In this document: piece by piece, positions 21,492 through 33,530 of the stretch
How positions within the stretch are numbered: position 1 is the stretch's first letter
Layout: every line of letters starts with the position of its first letter
Assembly (NCBI GenBank): GCA_007449985.2
Contig: VIIQ02000025.1
Location: forward strand, 1-64,000
DNA from: Desmodesmus armatus
Lineage: Eukaryota; Chlorophyta; Chlorophyceae; Sphaeropleales; Scenedesmaceae
DNA length: 64,000 bases
Direction of reading: 5' to 3'
Translations under genes and position numbers: made by a program
The notes under the pieces: generated by a model
The model's database searches: none
Seen by the model: only the letters and a program-made list of their open reading frames with translations
What the model was told of the DNA's origin: nothing

Positions 21492-24400
21492 ATGGCGACA
21501 CCACCGGGCACCTCAGCAGCAGCTGTGTCAGCACCACCACCAGCAGCAGCAGAAGGGCAAGCCGATGCCTCTTCTGACATTGATGCTGGTGGATCAGTGG
21601 GACAGCTCGGGCATGGGGTGCATGAAACAGCACCAGCACCGCAAGCTGCAACACCAGCAGGAGTGCTGCTGCACAACAGGGACGCTGCGGCAGGGGCTGT
21701 GGCAACAGCAGCAGAGCGAGCAGATGCAGCAGCAGGAGCACCACAGGCAGCAGCAGGGGTAGGCGCCGATGCTGCTAACGCTGCTGACCGCAACGCACCT
21801 GCAGCGCTACCACAGGAGGGCCCTGCAGGACAACAAGCTGCTGCTGCTGCTGCGGATCAGCACATCCTCGCAGCAGCAGCAGCAGCAGCAGCAGCTGGTC
21901 TAGGTGCTGAGGAACCCATAGAGCAGCAGCAGCAGCAGCCTGTTGCTTTTGGTGTGTTGCGGCACCAGGAGGGCAGCGGCAGCAGTAGGCAGGGGCTGGA
22001 GCCACACACACCCAGCAGCATGGGTGAACCACCCAGGTATGTGATGTTGAGGAAGGGGGGCGGTGCAACACACACATCAGGGCCTCTCACAACCTTCGTA
22101 TGAGAACCAACTCAGCAATGCATGGTCAGTGTTGTCAACGCACCTACCATTGACACACTTGCAACCACCCACAGACACGCAGACAGTGGCCGCAGCTGTG
22201 CACACATCGCCCCAAAGATCTGCCACACATTGGGAAGCCTCCTCGCAGCCTGTATAATTGTCAGACTGTGCCGCACCATTGGCCCTGTCACCACGCACTG
22301 ACCCTTCTGCCTCTGCCGACATGCTGCAGGCGCCCACCACCCCTGGCACCGGCAGCAGCAGCAGCTGCTGCTGGGGCCCTGCAGCAGCAGCCTGCTGCTC
22401 TTGATGTGCTGCAGAGTTTGCTGCGCCACATTGGTCCCACCCGCTCCTCGTCAGCACGCGCACTGCTGCTAAGCCTGCCAAGGGTGACTGTGCCAGCAGC
22501 AGCAGCAGCAGCAGCAGCAGCCGCGGCGGCGGCTCCTCAGGAAAAATATGACAGCATCGCTGGAATGGGCGACAGCTCAGCTGAACAAGCAGCAGCAGCA
22601 GATGTTCGACCTTGCAGCAGTAGTCCTTGCCTTGCTGTGGCAGGGGAGCCCTGCTCACAACAGCAGCTGCTGCATACCCTGCCCGTACAGCAGGGGTTTA
22701 GCAGTGACTCAGTGCAGCAGCAACAGCAGCAAGAGGACGAAGGGCAGCAGCTGGAGCAGCAGCAGCAGCAGGGGCAGGAGGATGGCGTCCAGCAGACGCT
22801 GCAGATGCCACCATCACAGGGAGGGCCAGACCAGCAGCAGCAGCAGCAGGCGTGTAGCAGTGTGTTTTGTGTTGCTGGCGAGCCGTGTTCTGTGTGTCAT
22901 GATGAGTTTGTTGCTGGGTGTGACGTGCTGCAGCTGCCCTGCAGGCACTGCTTCCACGAGCACTGCCTGGCACCATGGCTCATGGAGGTGAGGGGGGGGG
23001 GGGGGGGGGCGTATAGGCAGGAAAGGATGCAGTGGGATGTGGGTGCATGTAGCTGGGCTGAAGTGTGCGAAGGGGGCAGTTGGGGGTTGCACCAAGGTTA
23101 CGGCGGGGTTGTGCATCAGCTGTGGGTGCATGCTTGGTGTGTTCAAGACCAGCGCTGGGCATGAGCAAGGCAGGACATCTGTAGCCCAGTAGGCACAAAC
23201 GTGTATGTATCGCGCAAGAGTGGAAGGGCTGGATTGAGGGGTGAAGGAAACAACCCTTGAATGCCGTGTGTGCACAACATGTGCTGTATGTGCTGTGCTG
23301 AGCTGTGTCATGTGTCTCTGCTGTTTGCAGCACAACACCTGTCCTGTGTGTCGCTATGAGTTGGAGCCAGACAGCCCCCGACCAACAGCAGCAGCAGCAG
23401 CAGGCGCTGCAGCGGGGGCAGGAGGCACCCTCACCACAGCCGCTGCATCAGCTGCACTGCAGGTGGGTGGCTGATGTCGAGGAGGGGGGAGGGGGGGGGG
23501 GCAGGGGTTATGTGTGGGTTTGGGAGGGGGAGCAGAGGGCCGCACCAAGAAACAGTGCAGCAAAAGGCGGGTTAGGTTCAGAGCTTATGTCTTGGGGTAC
23601 ATGCAGGATGTGGCTGTGGTGCACATAGTTTTGCCCAGGTTTCTCTCTCGTGTGACCCTGTGATATCTGACTGGCTGGTGTGTGCTGTGTTGTGTTGTTG
23701 TGTCCTGCAGGAGCTGCTGGACATCATGCTCAGCCAGCTGCTCAGCATGTCATCAACAACAGCAGCAGCGCAATCGCAGCAGCAGCAGCAGCAGATTGAG
23801 CAGGAGGTGCTGGCAGCTGGCACAACACAAGAAGGCAGCCAAGCCCAGCGGCAGCAGCAGCAGGTGGAGGCAGCTGGAAACGTCCAGGCACAACCCCTGC
23901 CTGACAGCCGACCTTCAGCAGCAGCAGCAGCAGCAGGCGCAGGAGCAGCAGCAGGAGCAGCAGCCGCACCCCCCAGCCTCATCAGTGGTGTCCTGCGGGG
24001 TCGTGGTGTAGGTGGTGTGTCTGCTCTGTCTGCTGCTGAGTCAGCATTGGACCATGTGGTGCGGCTGCAGGACAACCTGGCCAGCACACGCAGCAGCCTG
24101 GGCAGGGTGACAGACAACCTTAACGCGATACAGGTGCTTGGACAGTATTTCTCTTTGGGAGGTGTACAACAATTTGGTGTCTTTCAGCCTCACACCCAGC
24201 ACAGCATTGGTCAACAGACGTGCTTCCCGAAGTCGTTCCCCTATCCGTCTTGCGGGGCGACTTTCACTCACACCAGCCCCCTTCCTCTTGCTGTGCTGTT
24301 TTTACACCCCCCCCCCCTCCCCAGGCTGCCCTGGCCACCTCGTCCTCCCAGCAGGGTGCCCTCCAGGCTCAGTATGACACCCTGCAGGCTGACCGCTCCT

Positions 24401-26984
24401 CACTGGCTGCCCTCTACACCAATCTGCTGGCAGAGGGGGACCAGGCACTGGAGAGACTGGAGGGACTCATAGCACAAACACGCAGCAACAGCAGCAGCAG
24501 CAGCCGATGGACGAACCTGGCACGAGCAGCGGCTGCTGGTGCGGCTGCTGCTGGGACCGGTACTGCTGCAGGTGGTGGCGGTGGTCCTGCAGGCAGCAGC
24601 AGCAGCAGCAGCAGCAGTAGTGTAGGTGGCAGTGCCGGGCAGCAGCCTTCGTCTGTGCTGCGTGGTTTGTCTCCCCACCACAGCCGCAGCCCCTCAGCTG
24701 ATGCAGCAGTGGAGGGACAGCAGACACCAGGTGGGTGGACAGCACAGCAGGAGCATGGCGGTTGTTGATTACCTACTAGCGCACCCACCTGTTGCAGACT
24801 GTACAAGCGTTCATAACACGCATGCATTCACTTACGTGATGCACACATGAAGGCAGGAGAAATCCCCAGCCCTCCCCAACACCCTCACCTGGCAACTGTG
24901 TGTATCTTTGTACCCCTGCATGCAGGAGTGAGCCGATTGATGGCTGGTGTGCTGCGGCGTTATGGCCAGGGCAGCAATCTCAACTTGGTAGCAGCAGCAG
25001 CAGACCCCACCACAACACCGTCCAGCGTCACTGCTGCTTCTGCACTTCGCCGCAGCAGCAGTGTGGGTGTCCCTGCTGCTGGCGGGGTGTTGGCAGCAGC
25101 GGGGCTTGCTTCAGGCAGCAACAACAGCAGCGGCAACAGTGGCAGCCCCCAGCCTGTGCTGCTATCTGCTGCTGCTGTGGGGAGGGCGTCGCTGGTTCAG
25201 CCACCCACAGGGCGCCTGGCAGCGCAACGACCACCCACACCAGACAGGTGAGCCGGCCTGTTTGCGTGCAGAACTGAGTCAAACCCATGCAACAGATTAC
25301 TTTAGTTGTGTTGGAGCTATCAACATGCGGTGAAATGGGGTGTATTGATGGCAGGCCTCCCCTGCAAACTACCTGCACACACTGCAGTTCGTGCACACAC
25401 TGCAGCTCCATGTGTTTGTTAGTGGCAGATGCTACCAAACAGCATGCCAGGGTGGAGACAAAAAAAGCATGCATCTAGACATTGTTTTATCCAATGGCAA
25501 GCATCAACAGCACCTGCTCAATGTAACTTCTTGCAAGCACAAAAAACACCTCATCGTGCGGCTTGTGCTGCTGCGTGTTGTTGATGCTGCAGGCGTCACT
25601 CCCACACCCCCAGCCTGGACAGCTCCCCTGTTGCCACCCCCTCACTCCTGGGCACTTCACCCACACCATTCAGTGGCTGGAGGCACCAGCCACAGCAGAC
25701 ACCAGGCGCAGCAGCAGCAGCGACTGGTGGCGGGGGCAGCATTAGCAGTGGTGTTACAGCAGCAAGTGGTGGCAGCAGCCCGAGTCGTAACAGTGCTGTT
25801 GCATGTGGCTCAGGCAGCCCTGCCCTAGCTGGCGTACCTGGGCCTAACAGCAGCAACAGTAGCTTCCTGCCTCCCCCTGCTGTGCGCACCAGCCTGGCAA
25901 GGCGCCACAGCAGTGAGGGGGTGGGGGTGGGGCCCACACCCAGTTTGTTGGGTGGCAGTAGCCCCCTCAGCAGCAGCAGCGCAGCCAACAGGCCACCAGG
26001 TTACTTCAGCCCCTCATTCTACAGCAGCAGCAGACGCAGCAGCCTCGAGGCAGCAGCAGGAACAGTAGCAGCAGCGGCGGCTGGCAGCTATGGAGGCGGC
26101 GGCAGTGGCAGCAATGGCGGCAGCCAGGCTGGCAGTGCACCTGTCAGCCCCACCAGCCCACCCAGCCCCCTGCTGCGTTCAGGGCGGTGTTTCCTCCTCG
26201 GGGGTTCAGCCTGCCCCCTGCTGCCATACCCATGTCACACGCCACACAGCACACTAGCAGCAGCAGCAGCAGTGTGGTCCCTACTATGCTGGCTGCTGCT
26301 GCTGGTAGTGCTGGTGGAGGTGGTGGTTCGCAAGACAGCAGCAGCAGTGGAGGCAGCAGCTCTTTGCTGGCAGGATTGTTGCGAGGGGACGGTGGCTCGG
26401 GTGTGTCATCGTTGCACACAGAAGGAATGTCAGCGCGCGACACTGCTCGCCACCTGGCTTCATTACTGCGCGATGCACTGAGAGACAGCACGGTACCAGA
26501 CCGACAGCAACAGCAGCAGCGAGAGCAGCAGCAGCACCAGCAGCAATCAGAGCATCGCTCAGAGCTGCAGCAGAGGCGGCGCCAGCAGCTGCTGCAGTAC
26601 TGGCAGCAGCAGCGTCAGAGCGGCGCTGGCGTGCAGGTGCCAGCCACCACCCCCAGCTCTAGCCAGGTAACACAGCAAGGGGATTCAGCCAGCAGCAGCA
26701 GCAGCGGCAGCAGGAGCAATGGCGTCGACGGTTACGGCAGCAATGCTTTGGGCCAGGGCAACAGCAGCAGCACCAGCAGCACAAGTAGCAGTGCTGTGCC
26801 CAGCAGCAGTGTCGCTCCTGCAGGCACTGCCACTACCACTACAAGCAGCAGTAGCAGCAGCAGCAGCATTGGAGGCAGCAGCAGCATAACTGCCCGCATG
26901 GCTCAGCTTCAGGCAGATTTGTCAGGCCTGATGCAGCAGGCTGATGTTGTGCTGGCACAACAGCTGCAGCAGCAACAGCACCTG

Positions 26985-27025
<41 letters not shown>

Positions 27026-28099
27026 GGCACCACCACCACCAGCAGCAGAAGCAGCAATTGTGCCAGCTCCCACTCCTGACTTGGCACCGCCACAGCAACA
27101 GCAGCAGCAGCTGGATGGTCGCCGGGCCCAGATTGAGGCGCTGACTGCTGCAATCACTGCCACCACTAACACGCTGCGTGCGCACAGTGCTGCTGCTGCT
27201 GCCAGCAGTGTGGTGTTGGAGAGGGAGCGCAGGCTGGTGGCGGCAGAGACGGCCCTCATGGCCACACAGGTGGGTGATGGGGGGTATGGGGATGGCTTTG
27301 AGGTGCGTGCGGGACCTGGGTGCAGGAACTGATACTGCTGCTGGTGGTAAGGAGGGGAAATCAGGGGCTAAGGATTGGTTGTGAGGCGGCATCGGGGGCG
27401 ACGCATCAAGGGGAGTGATAAGTTGCTGCTGCATGTGAGTTGTGGCCTCCCATACCTGACCGCAACAAGACCCCTTCTCCACTTGAAGTGCTGGAATTTG
27501 CAGGCACCCAAGAGGCGCCCCCTGCTGCTGTCGGCTGCACCATACTAGCTGATGTGTTCTGCCCTCTTGTTGGCAATGATGAGGTACGCCTGGTTCAAAT
27601 GGTGGTTCTGTTTCAAGACACTACCTGCAACACCGTGTCGTGCTGTGCTGTGCAGGCTGCCGTGTTGCGTCGCCGAGAGGCGCAGCTGCTGCTGCAGGCG
27701 CAGAGCTTGAGGGGCAGCATGGACACACTGCAGCAGGCAGCAGCAGACGCAACAGCACGCACACAGCTGCAACAACGGCAGGAGCATGAGGAGCAGCAGG
27801 AGCAGCATCAGCAGCGTGAGGCTGCTGCCACTGAGGGTCCCCTGCAGGGTGTCAACAGAATGCAGCAGCAACAGCCGCGGCAGCAGGGTGCACTGGCTCT
27901 GTCAGCGGCAGCAGCAGCACCCGCAGACACAATCACAGCATCCGTTGCTGGTTGTCCGTCACTGCCAGCCGTCAGTGTGACTAGCAGCAGCAGCAGCAGC
28001 ATCCGGCACGTGTCCTCTCACCCTATTGTTCTTGCTGACCCCTCCTGTGATTCACCCTGCTCTTCTGGGCCAGAGGAGGGTCAGGGGGACAATGAATAA
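21492..28099 (+). CDS. Large RING-H2 zinc finger protein with polyQ/polyA/polyS tracts (~1,535 aa)
   Basis: Probable E3 ubiquitin ligase. Exons: 21492-22036, 22330-22987, 23331-23462, 23711-24133, 24325-24730, 24926-25247, 25593-27269, 27656-28099. The C3H2C3 RING is split by an intron: CSVCHDEF and CRHCFHEHC close exon 2, and NTCPVC opens exon 3 (residues ~380-420). Everything else is low complexity (Gln, Ala, Ser, Gly), apart from helical stretches such as ESALDHVVRLQDNLASTRSS, QYDTLQADRSSLAALYTNLL and ARDTARHLASLLRDALRDST. I see no membrane segment. The start ATG at 21492 (MATPPGTSAAAVS) is the first in the frame; an earlier exon is possible. Exon 7 is 1,677 bp and its frame changes near 26183 (LLRSG to FPPRGFSLPP) without splice sites, which fits one missing base. 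Substrate and pathway are unknown. Confidence 0.8.
26980..27027 (+). repeat. CAG/CAA run encoding polyGln in the RING gene
   Basis: An almost pure CAG run encodes about 16 consecutive Gln. Similar shorter runs lie at 22705-22730, 22760-22775 and 26505-26550, and antisense CTG runs occur elsewhere. Confidence 0.85.
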
Positions 28100-28975
28100 G
28101 TGAGCCCGTTTGCGGCTGAGCGTGTACAGCTTTTGATGATTTGGATTGTTTTGTCCTCATGTTGCGGCTCAGGAGCCGGCGTAGGTAGGGGTTGGATGCG
28201 GTGCGTGGGATGGGGTGGTTGGTGTTGTCACCACCCAAACTGCAGCTACGACACTGCTTGTCAGCACAAGTTTGAAGATGCGGTGTGGCCTCCAGGCCCA
28301 GGCAGTTTTCAGCCCGTTGTCTTGTTTTGGCGTGTGTCCAGTTATGCAGCCCTCTGCTGCGTGTGTGGATCTGTGCTGCTGCTGTGGTTTATATGCATGC
28401 GAGGCCGCTATGGCACCGTCAGCGCTTGGGTCCTTGAGGGTTGTCCCTTGGGAAGTGCAGCTGTAGTGGTTCTCAACTGCATAGGCGCATAGCACGTTTG
28501 ACCACCTTTGCGTGTGTGATGTACAACCAAGTGTCAACATGGCTTCATATGGCTGCGTTGGAGCTGGTGCTTGTAGATGCCTAAGAAAGGTGTTGCTGTC
28601 TTTGTTGTTGTATCTGGTTTCAACTGTACACTCCTGTTGTGCTTGTTGTATGCTTGGTGTGCTTGTGGTATGGTGGGGTTGTGAAGTGGAGGTCAGCAAA
28701 TGTTGGATGCCTGACATTGCCTTGATTGGCATTGGCTGTTTCTTTTCTGCAGCAAGCTGTTGACAACCTGTCCGACTGTCCCCTTCCTGATTCCCCCCAT
28801 TCCAGATCAAGAGGAGAGGGGGAGGGGGTGAATTTGTGGACAGGGACAGAGAAGTCTGATCGGAGAAACATCCAGTATTGTCCCGCGTATATGCGATGAT
28901 AATCAAGGTATTGTACAGCGCCAAAAAACTCCTTCCTAGGAACACAAAAGGCGCGAAAGTGCTGATTGACCCGTC
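28100..28975. other. 3' flank of the RING gene, no gene seen
   Basis: Nothing supportable in either strand. Composition shifts from CAG-rich to T-rich and the sequence runs into the retroelement fragment, whose 5' boundary I cannot fix (possibly near 28800). Confidence 0.4.
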
Positions 28976-29931
28976 GTGCAACATCGCGACATTGCATACC
29001 GCTTTGTATGCATAAAACACAATACCTACTACCTGTTCTATTATGAGTTCAGGTTTGTGCAGCAGCTGACATCTTTGGTTAAACAGTATGATTTGCGGAC
29101 CAATGGCATGCCCGATGGTGCCCTGCTTCGAGTGCTTTCTTTTGACGACGGTGTGGCCTTGCGTGCTTCAGAATGGGGGAAGTATATTGGTGATGTAGCT
29201 GAGTATATCTTGAGCCAGTTTAAGTATATGGTACGTTTTGTGGACGATCTGACGTCGGGTCCGAACCGTTTGTTGGCTTCCCTGCTCTACACTCACCAAT
29301 CAGTGATGGGTGGTATGGTACAAGGCATTTACCCTGGGAGTTTCTGGAGTGGGAAGCGACGAATAATCCACCTGCAGAAGCGTGCAGTTTTCCTACTCTG
29401 GATGTGCGCATATGCTCTTGGTCGATAACAACCCGCTTAGGCAAGCAGATTGTCAAAAGTGAGACTTTCTTGTATGATAAACGCTTGGAGCCGTGCTACT
29501 CCGAGATACCCACTGTACGTTATACCAGTGTCAGCAGTACCCTGTCCATCCATAGTGGATACAACATACTGTTGGGTCAGCTGCATAGGTTCAGTGAATT
29601 GATCATGGTGAGGGATGATTTTGTGACACAGGTGGCAAAGCTGGTCCTGCGCATGCAATCAAGGGGATATGCTTACAGCATCCTCCGGAGGAAGCTCAGG
29701 CGTTGGGTTTCCCAGCACCCTTTGTTTGGGGAGAAAACTTATTTTAAGTTGTTCAGGGATCTGATAGATCGTATCACTTTCCTACGATACGTTGTCAACT
29801 GGGAGGCATGGCAGCCGCCACCTGACCTGCGCAGGTCCCCCATTCCGTGGGGGAGCTGCACAATAGTCTTTCTCAGGCTAAGTGGCATTTGTGACGAGTG
29901 TGTGAGTAGGTTGTCAGGTGGTTTTGGGTGA
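28976..29931 (+). mobile_element. Reverse-transcriptase fragment of a retroelement, frame broken
   Basis: Two open frames (28976-29428 and 29404-29931) form one conceptual product when one base is restored near 29331 (GIYP in one frame, then WEFLEWEATNN in the next). The first contains FKYMVRFVDDLTSGPN, where FVDD fits the YxDD catalytic motif of reverse transcriptases. The second has KSETFLYDKR and YNILLGQLHRFSELI, which resemble the region after the palm in RTs found repeatedly in algal and invertebrate genomes. Upstream RT motifs are absent or too decayed to read, and I see no LTR, endonuclease or target-site duplication. I class it as a truncated non-functional remnant; the element class (possibly Penelope-like) is unsure. 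Base composition is more AT-rich than the neighbours. Confidence 0.55.
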
Positions 29932-31182
29932 CTGGGGTGCTACGGCTGTTGGGTTGTGTTGGGGGAGGGGGGGGGGGGAGTCCTGACTTTTGAGGGTGTC
30001 TTGGTTGCGGTGTGGGCGTGTGCGACCAGCCGTCTGTTTGGGCGCTGTTGTGTTGTGAGTGGCTCTCTTAGTGGTGGGTTCATGTGGTTGACGGCGTGCT
30101 GTGGTTGTTTACTTTTTGGGGGGGGGGGGGGGAGGGTCTGTTCATGGGAGGACCGGGAGTAGTGATATTTGGGTTTGTAGCAGAGTTTGTTTGTGGTATC
30201 TTCTCACTCCTTTTCCATTACTTGCCATGCCTGTCAGTTTTTTACTGCACTATTCATGCGCCCCTATGTAAACCATGTTTTTTCCAGGGACACTGACACT
30301 GAAAGCAAGCTTGCATGATTGAGTCAAGATGCGTGTTGCATATCCACATGTTCTAGCAAAACAAAAGGCTTTAATACTGTGGGGAGCACACAGTGCCCGC
30401 AAGCCGTGTTGGGTGTGTATTCATCAGCAGATCATTCCCTCAGTTGCAGTCACCAGGCAGCTCAGCCTCGGCGTTTTGTGTGACCAGCAACAACCAGTTA
30501 GTGTGTCCATGAGCCAACACTTGCATGTCACAGCCACACCTGCTCCCAAACACTCTTTGCTTTTAACTTGATCTATGCTGTGCTTGTTGCTTAAGCCCTC
30601 CCTTTCCTCCTGAAAGTACAGGTCTACTGCTGCCTCACGTCCTGCCTGTCTACGCCAGCCCTACTCAGTCTTCTGGGGTCGCCATCGTTCCACATGTCAC
30701 TACGTGCATCGCCTACGACTGCTTCGACTCCTGGACTGACGGTGAATGGTTGTGCTGCTGCAGGTAATACAAAAGCTTGGAAGGGACGGAACTCAGAGGA
30801 ACGTGCACGTCATACGGGTGGCGGCCCCCTAGATGCATTTAGATTAGTTAATATCAGTTTACTGACCCTGAAGACATGTGTTGTTGCCCTGCCCTGTCTT
30901 CCCCCACCCATTCAACTTCCGGACCTGCATTCTCTAGACATGCACCCCAATACTTCTTTTACAATACATTTGCATCAAAGAACGCTCGCAATCACCCTGT
31001 CTTCGGCTGGCCGTAAGAGTAACATGCAGCCGCTTGACCAGCAGCCGCGTTCAACGTCCAGAACCGAAGTCATAAGTTGTATCTGTCGGACATGCATAAG
31101 ATCTGCACCTATCTTAATAAACCTGCTGCTTATACATCATTTAGCTCAAATACGCCGTCCTCTCACTCCCTTAGTCCCCATA
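29932..31182. other. Intergenic, upstream of the lipid-transfer-like gene
   Basis: Contains G-runs (around 29962-29978 and 30119-30132). The rest has no gene I can support. Several short overlapping frames around 30694-31180 precede the ATG at 31183 and probably represent promoter and 5' UTR. Confidence 0.4.
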
Positions 31183-32682
31183 ATGGCTCGCAGCTCATCC
31201 TTCTTCGCAGTGGTGGTGGCAGTGCTGCTGATCGGAGGTGCACATGCACAGATACACGATCAGTGCATGAACTACTTCGGTGGTCTGGGCGGCCAGGAGG
31301 GCATCATGCCGGTGAGACGGACCGATGCCGTGCGCGGACATTTACACACCTGATCAAAGCATTTAATAAAATTCGGCGTGCATATGTACGTTATGCCGTT
31401 AAAAATGTTGCTGAAAGGCCATTTTGTGTCTCTGTTTGACTCTGCTGTTGCACAGTTGGTGCCAAGCTGCAAGCAGGGCCTGAAGGGTTTCAGGGCCTGC
31501 TGTTCAGAGGTGAGAGCTAGGTTGGCAGCAAACACTAAGGGCTGGCGGCCATGACCCAGCCTTCCTTTCAGAAGGCTCTTGTTTGGGGCAATCAACAGTT
31601 GGCAAGCTGGCTTGCACAAGCATCTCAGTAGAAAAGGCTGATGCGTGCCAGTCTCACTGGCTCGCAATGTCCTTGTCTTCTAGCAGTCGTGCTTGCCACT
31701 CTATACTACAAGATTGGAAGGCCTCTCAGCAGTAGCGCAATGCTTGTTGTGTCCATAAATGATCAGTGAGTCAGCAACAGGTCGAGGCTGTTCATACATG
31801 CATGTATACTGACAACCCTGTCGGAGTTGCCTATACAATGCATCCCATATGCTGCAGCAGCTTTATTTCAGCAAAGTACAAGGCAAACAATGCACAACGC
31901 CAACAACCTAAGCTAGCCACATCGGCAGGCACGACACATTAGCTGGCTTCCCTGTCCTTGCCAAAGGGAATCCAGGAGTTGAGAAGGATAGCGCAGGAGC
32001 GTCACACTCTAGGTAGTTGTGTAAGCACGCAGACAGCACATCATGCTGAAACGTATGCACCCTGTCTGCTTGTGTGTTGGCTGTGTGCAGGTGAAGGTGC
32101 TGGTTGGCAAGGCCCCTGAGGGATGCCTGTGTGACCAGGCTGTGTGGGAGGAGCTCGTGCACAAGGTGGAAGGTGAGACACAACCTGCTCAACTTGCCGA
32201 TCACTCTCTCTCTCTCCTCCAGCTGCGAGGCTTGCGAACTACAGCTCTTGCTACGCCCAAGCTTGTGCCGCATGCTTGGGTTTATCAACAGCTGTCAGGA
32301 TTGGATGTCTCAAATGCCGTGACGTGGCAGCTCCTGAATTGCGCTGGCACCTTCCATATCCCCCCACCCGCCCTCAACAGCCTGTCAACAGCATGCACAT
32401 TGCATAAAGCCCTACCACATCCTTCACGCAATAACATACAGTCAGGATCAGCCTTACTCACGCTGCTGCCGCTCTGCCGCTGCCGCTGCTGCTGCTGCTG
32501 CTGCTGCTGCAGAGGCTGGCATCAACGGTCTTAACAAGGACTCCCTCAACACCTTTGCCAACCTGTGCGGCATCCCCCACGCCGGCAGTGCAGGCTGCCG
32601 CAGGCTGACACGCAGGAGCACACGCAACGCCGGCAGCAGCAGGCGCACCAGCACACGCAGCACCCGCAGCAACCGCGACTAA
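31183..32682 (+). CDS. Small secreted eight-cysteine protein, lipid-transfer-protein-like (144 aa)
   Basis: Exons: 31183-31311, 31456-31509, 32091-32172, 32513-32682 (145 codons, no frame break). Residues 1-22 are a clear signal peptide (MARSSSFFAVVVAVLLIG, cleavage likely after AHA). The mature part has exactly eight cysteines before the tail in the order C-(19)-C-(9)-CC-(13)-C-x-C-(~30)-C-(9)-C. This is the eight-cysteine pattern of plant non-specific lipid transfer and related proteins (CMNYFGG, SCKQGLKGFRACC, GCLCDQAVW, NLCGIP, GCRRL). It then carries a basic Arg/Ser/Thr-rich tail of about 28 residues (RRLTRRSTRNAG to RSNRD) not typical of land-plant nsLTPs. By family knowledge such proteins bind lipids or act at the cell surface. 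The tail may bind polyanions or walls (inference). Confidence 0.75.
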
Positions 32683-32691
32683 GCTGCAGGG

Positions 32692-32717
32692 CCTACAAGG
32701 GCACCACCCTTGTAGGG
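32692..32717 (+). terminator. 3' UTR hairpin after the lipid-transfer-like gene
   Basis: CCTACAAGGG and CCCTTGTAGG are complementary with a 5-nt loop (CACCA), starting 10 bp after the TAA. This could be a 3' UTR structure. Its role is not known. Confidence 0.5.
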
Positions 32718-33334
32718 TAGCAAACCATTGGTAGGCTGCCAGAGGTCGCTTGTTGACCCAGTCATGATGCTAGGTGGTTCTGTGGGGTCACTGCGTGCCG
32801 CTGTCGTTCACTCACTCAATAATTTTGATGTTATCGGGCACTTTGAGCCTGGATGGAAAGGAAGATGCACTCATTGCTGATGCTTCGGTGCATGCAAAAA
32901 TCCGGTCGTGTCTTTGTGACAGGGGGGGGGGGGGGGGGGGGGTCTGGGCCTACGCTGTCACATTTCAGTGACCCAGCACATTTCCAGTGATGCAGCAACA
33001 CCCGGCGTGGTGGTTTTGCGCTAAAGGTCCTGATTGTACCAGTCAGGGGCTGTGTGATGGCCCAACCTTGGGCTTTTTGAGCTTTACGAGATGCCCTGAA
33101 AGATTGGGCAGCCCACCCTGAAAGATGGGTGGGGCTTTGATACCCTTAAGTATGTGCATGTACCCTGTTTGCCTGCGCATGCAGGACTTTGTGACTGGTG
33201 CTTGGTTGGCATGGCGTGTTTGTGATTGACACTCAGCACATCAAAGCCCTTGCCTACCTGCCTGGCAGACACAAGTACACTGCTCAGTTACACACTGCAA
33301 AAGATAATATTGCCACCAGCCATTGCTGATTGTG

Positions 33335-33339
33335 TTACA
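33335..33339 (-). promoter_or_regulatory. Candidate TGTAA poly(A) signal, mTERF gene
   Basis: TTACA on the plus strand, about 190 bp past the proposed mTERF stop at 33531. A second lies at 33288-33292. Confidence 0.4.
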
Positions 33340-33530
33340 GAACAGTCCCACATCCTTGTGCACCCTGAAGGGCGCGGGCATTCACCCTACAAACTGCTGC
33401 AACCTGATATCAGGCTGACAGTCATCCCAAGCCCAGCCAATTCAAACCACATGAACACACTCGACTCACAACAGAACAACACTCTCAGTCCCAATACACA
33501 AATATTCACCAACCCACACCGCTGCCAGCC

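Larger units (their letters stand above)
32683..33530. other. Convergent 3' region between the LTP-like and mTERF genes
   Basis: It holds a G20 run at about 32923-32942 and two minus-strand TGTAA candidates (33288-33292 and 33335-33339) for the mTERF gene. No gene is seen. Confidence 0.5.

Noticed and set aside
27178..27482. Minus-strand frames opposite the RING gene exon 7
   Set aside because: Antisense shadow of CAG repeats; the plus strand is supported by a consistent exon chain.
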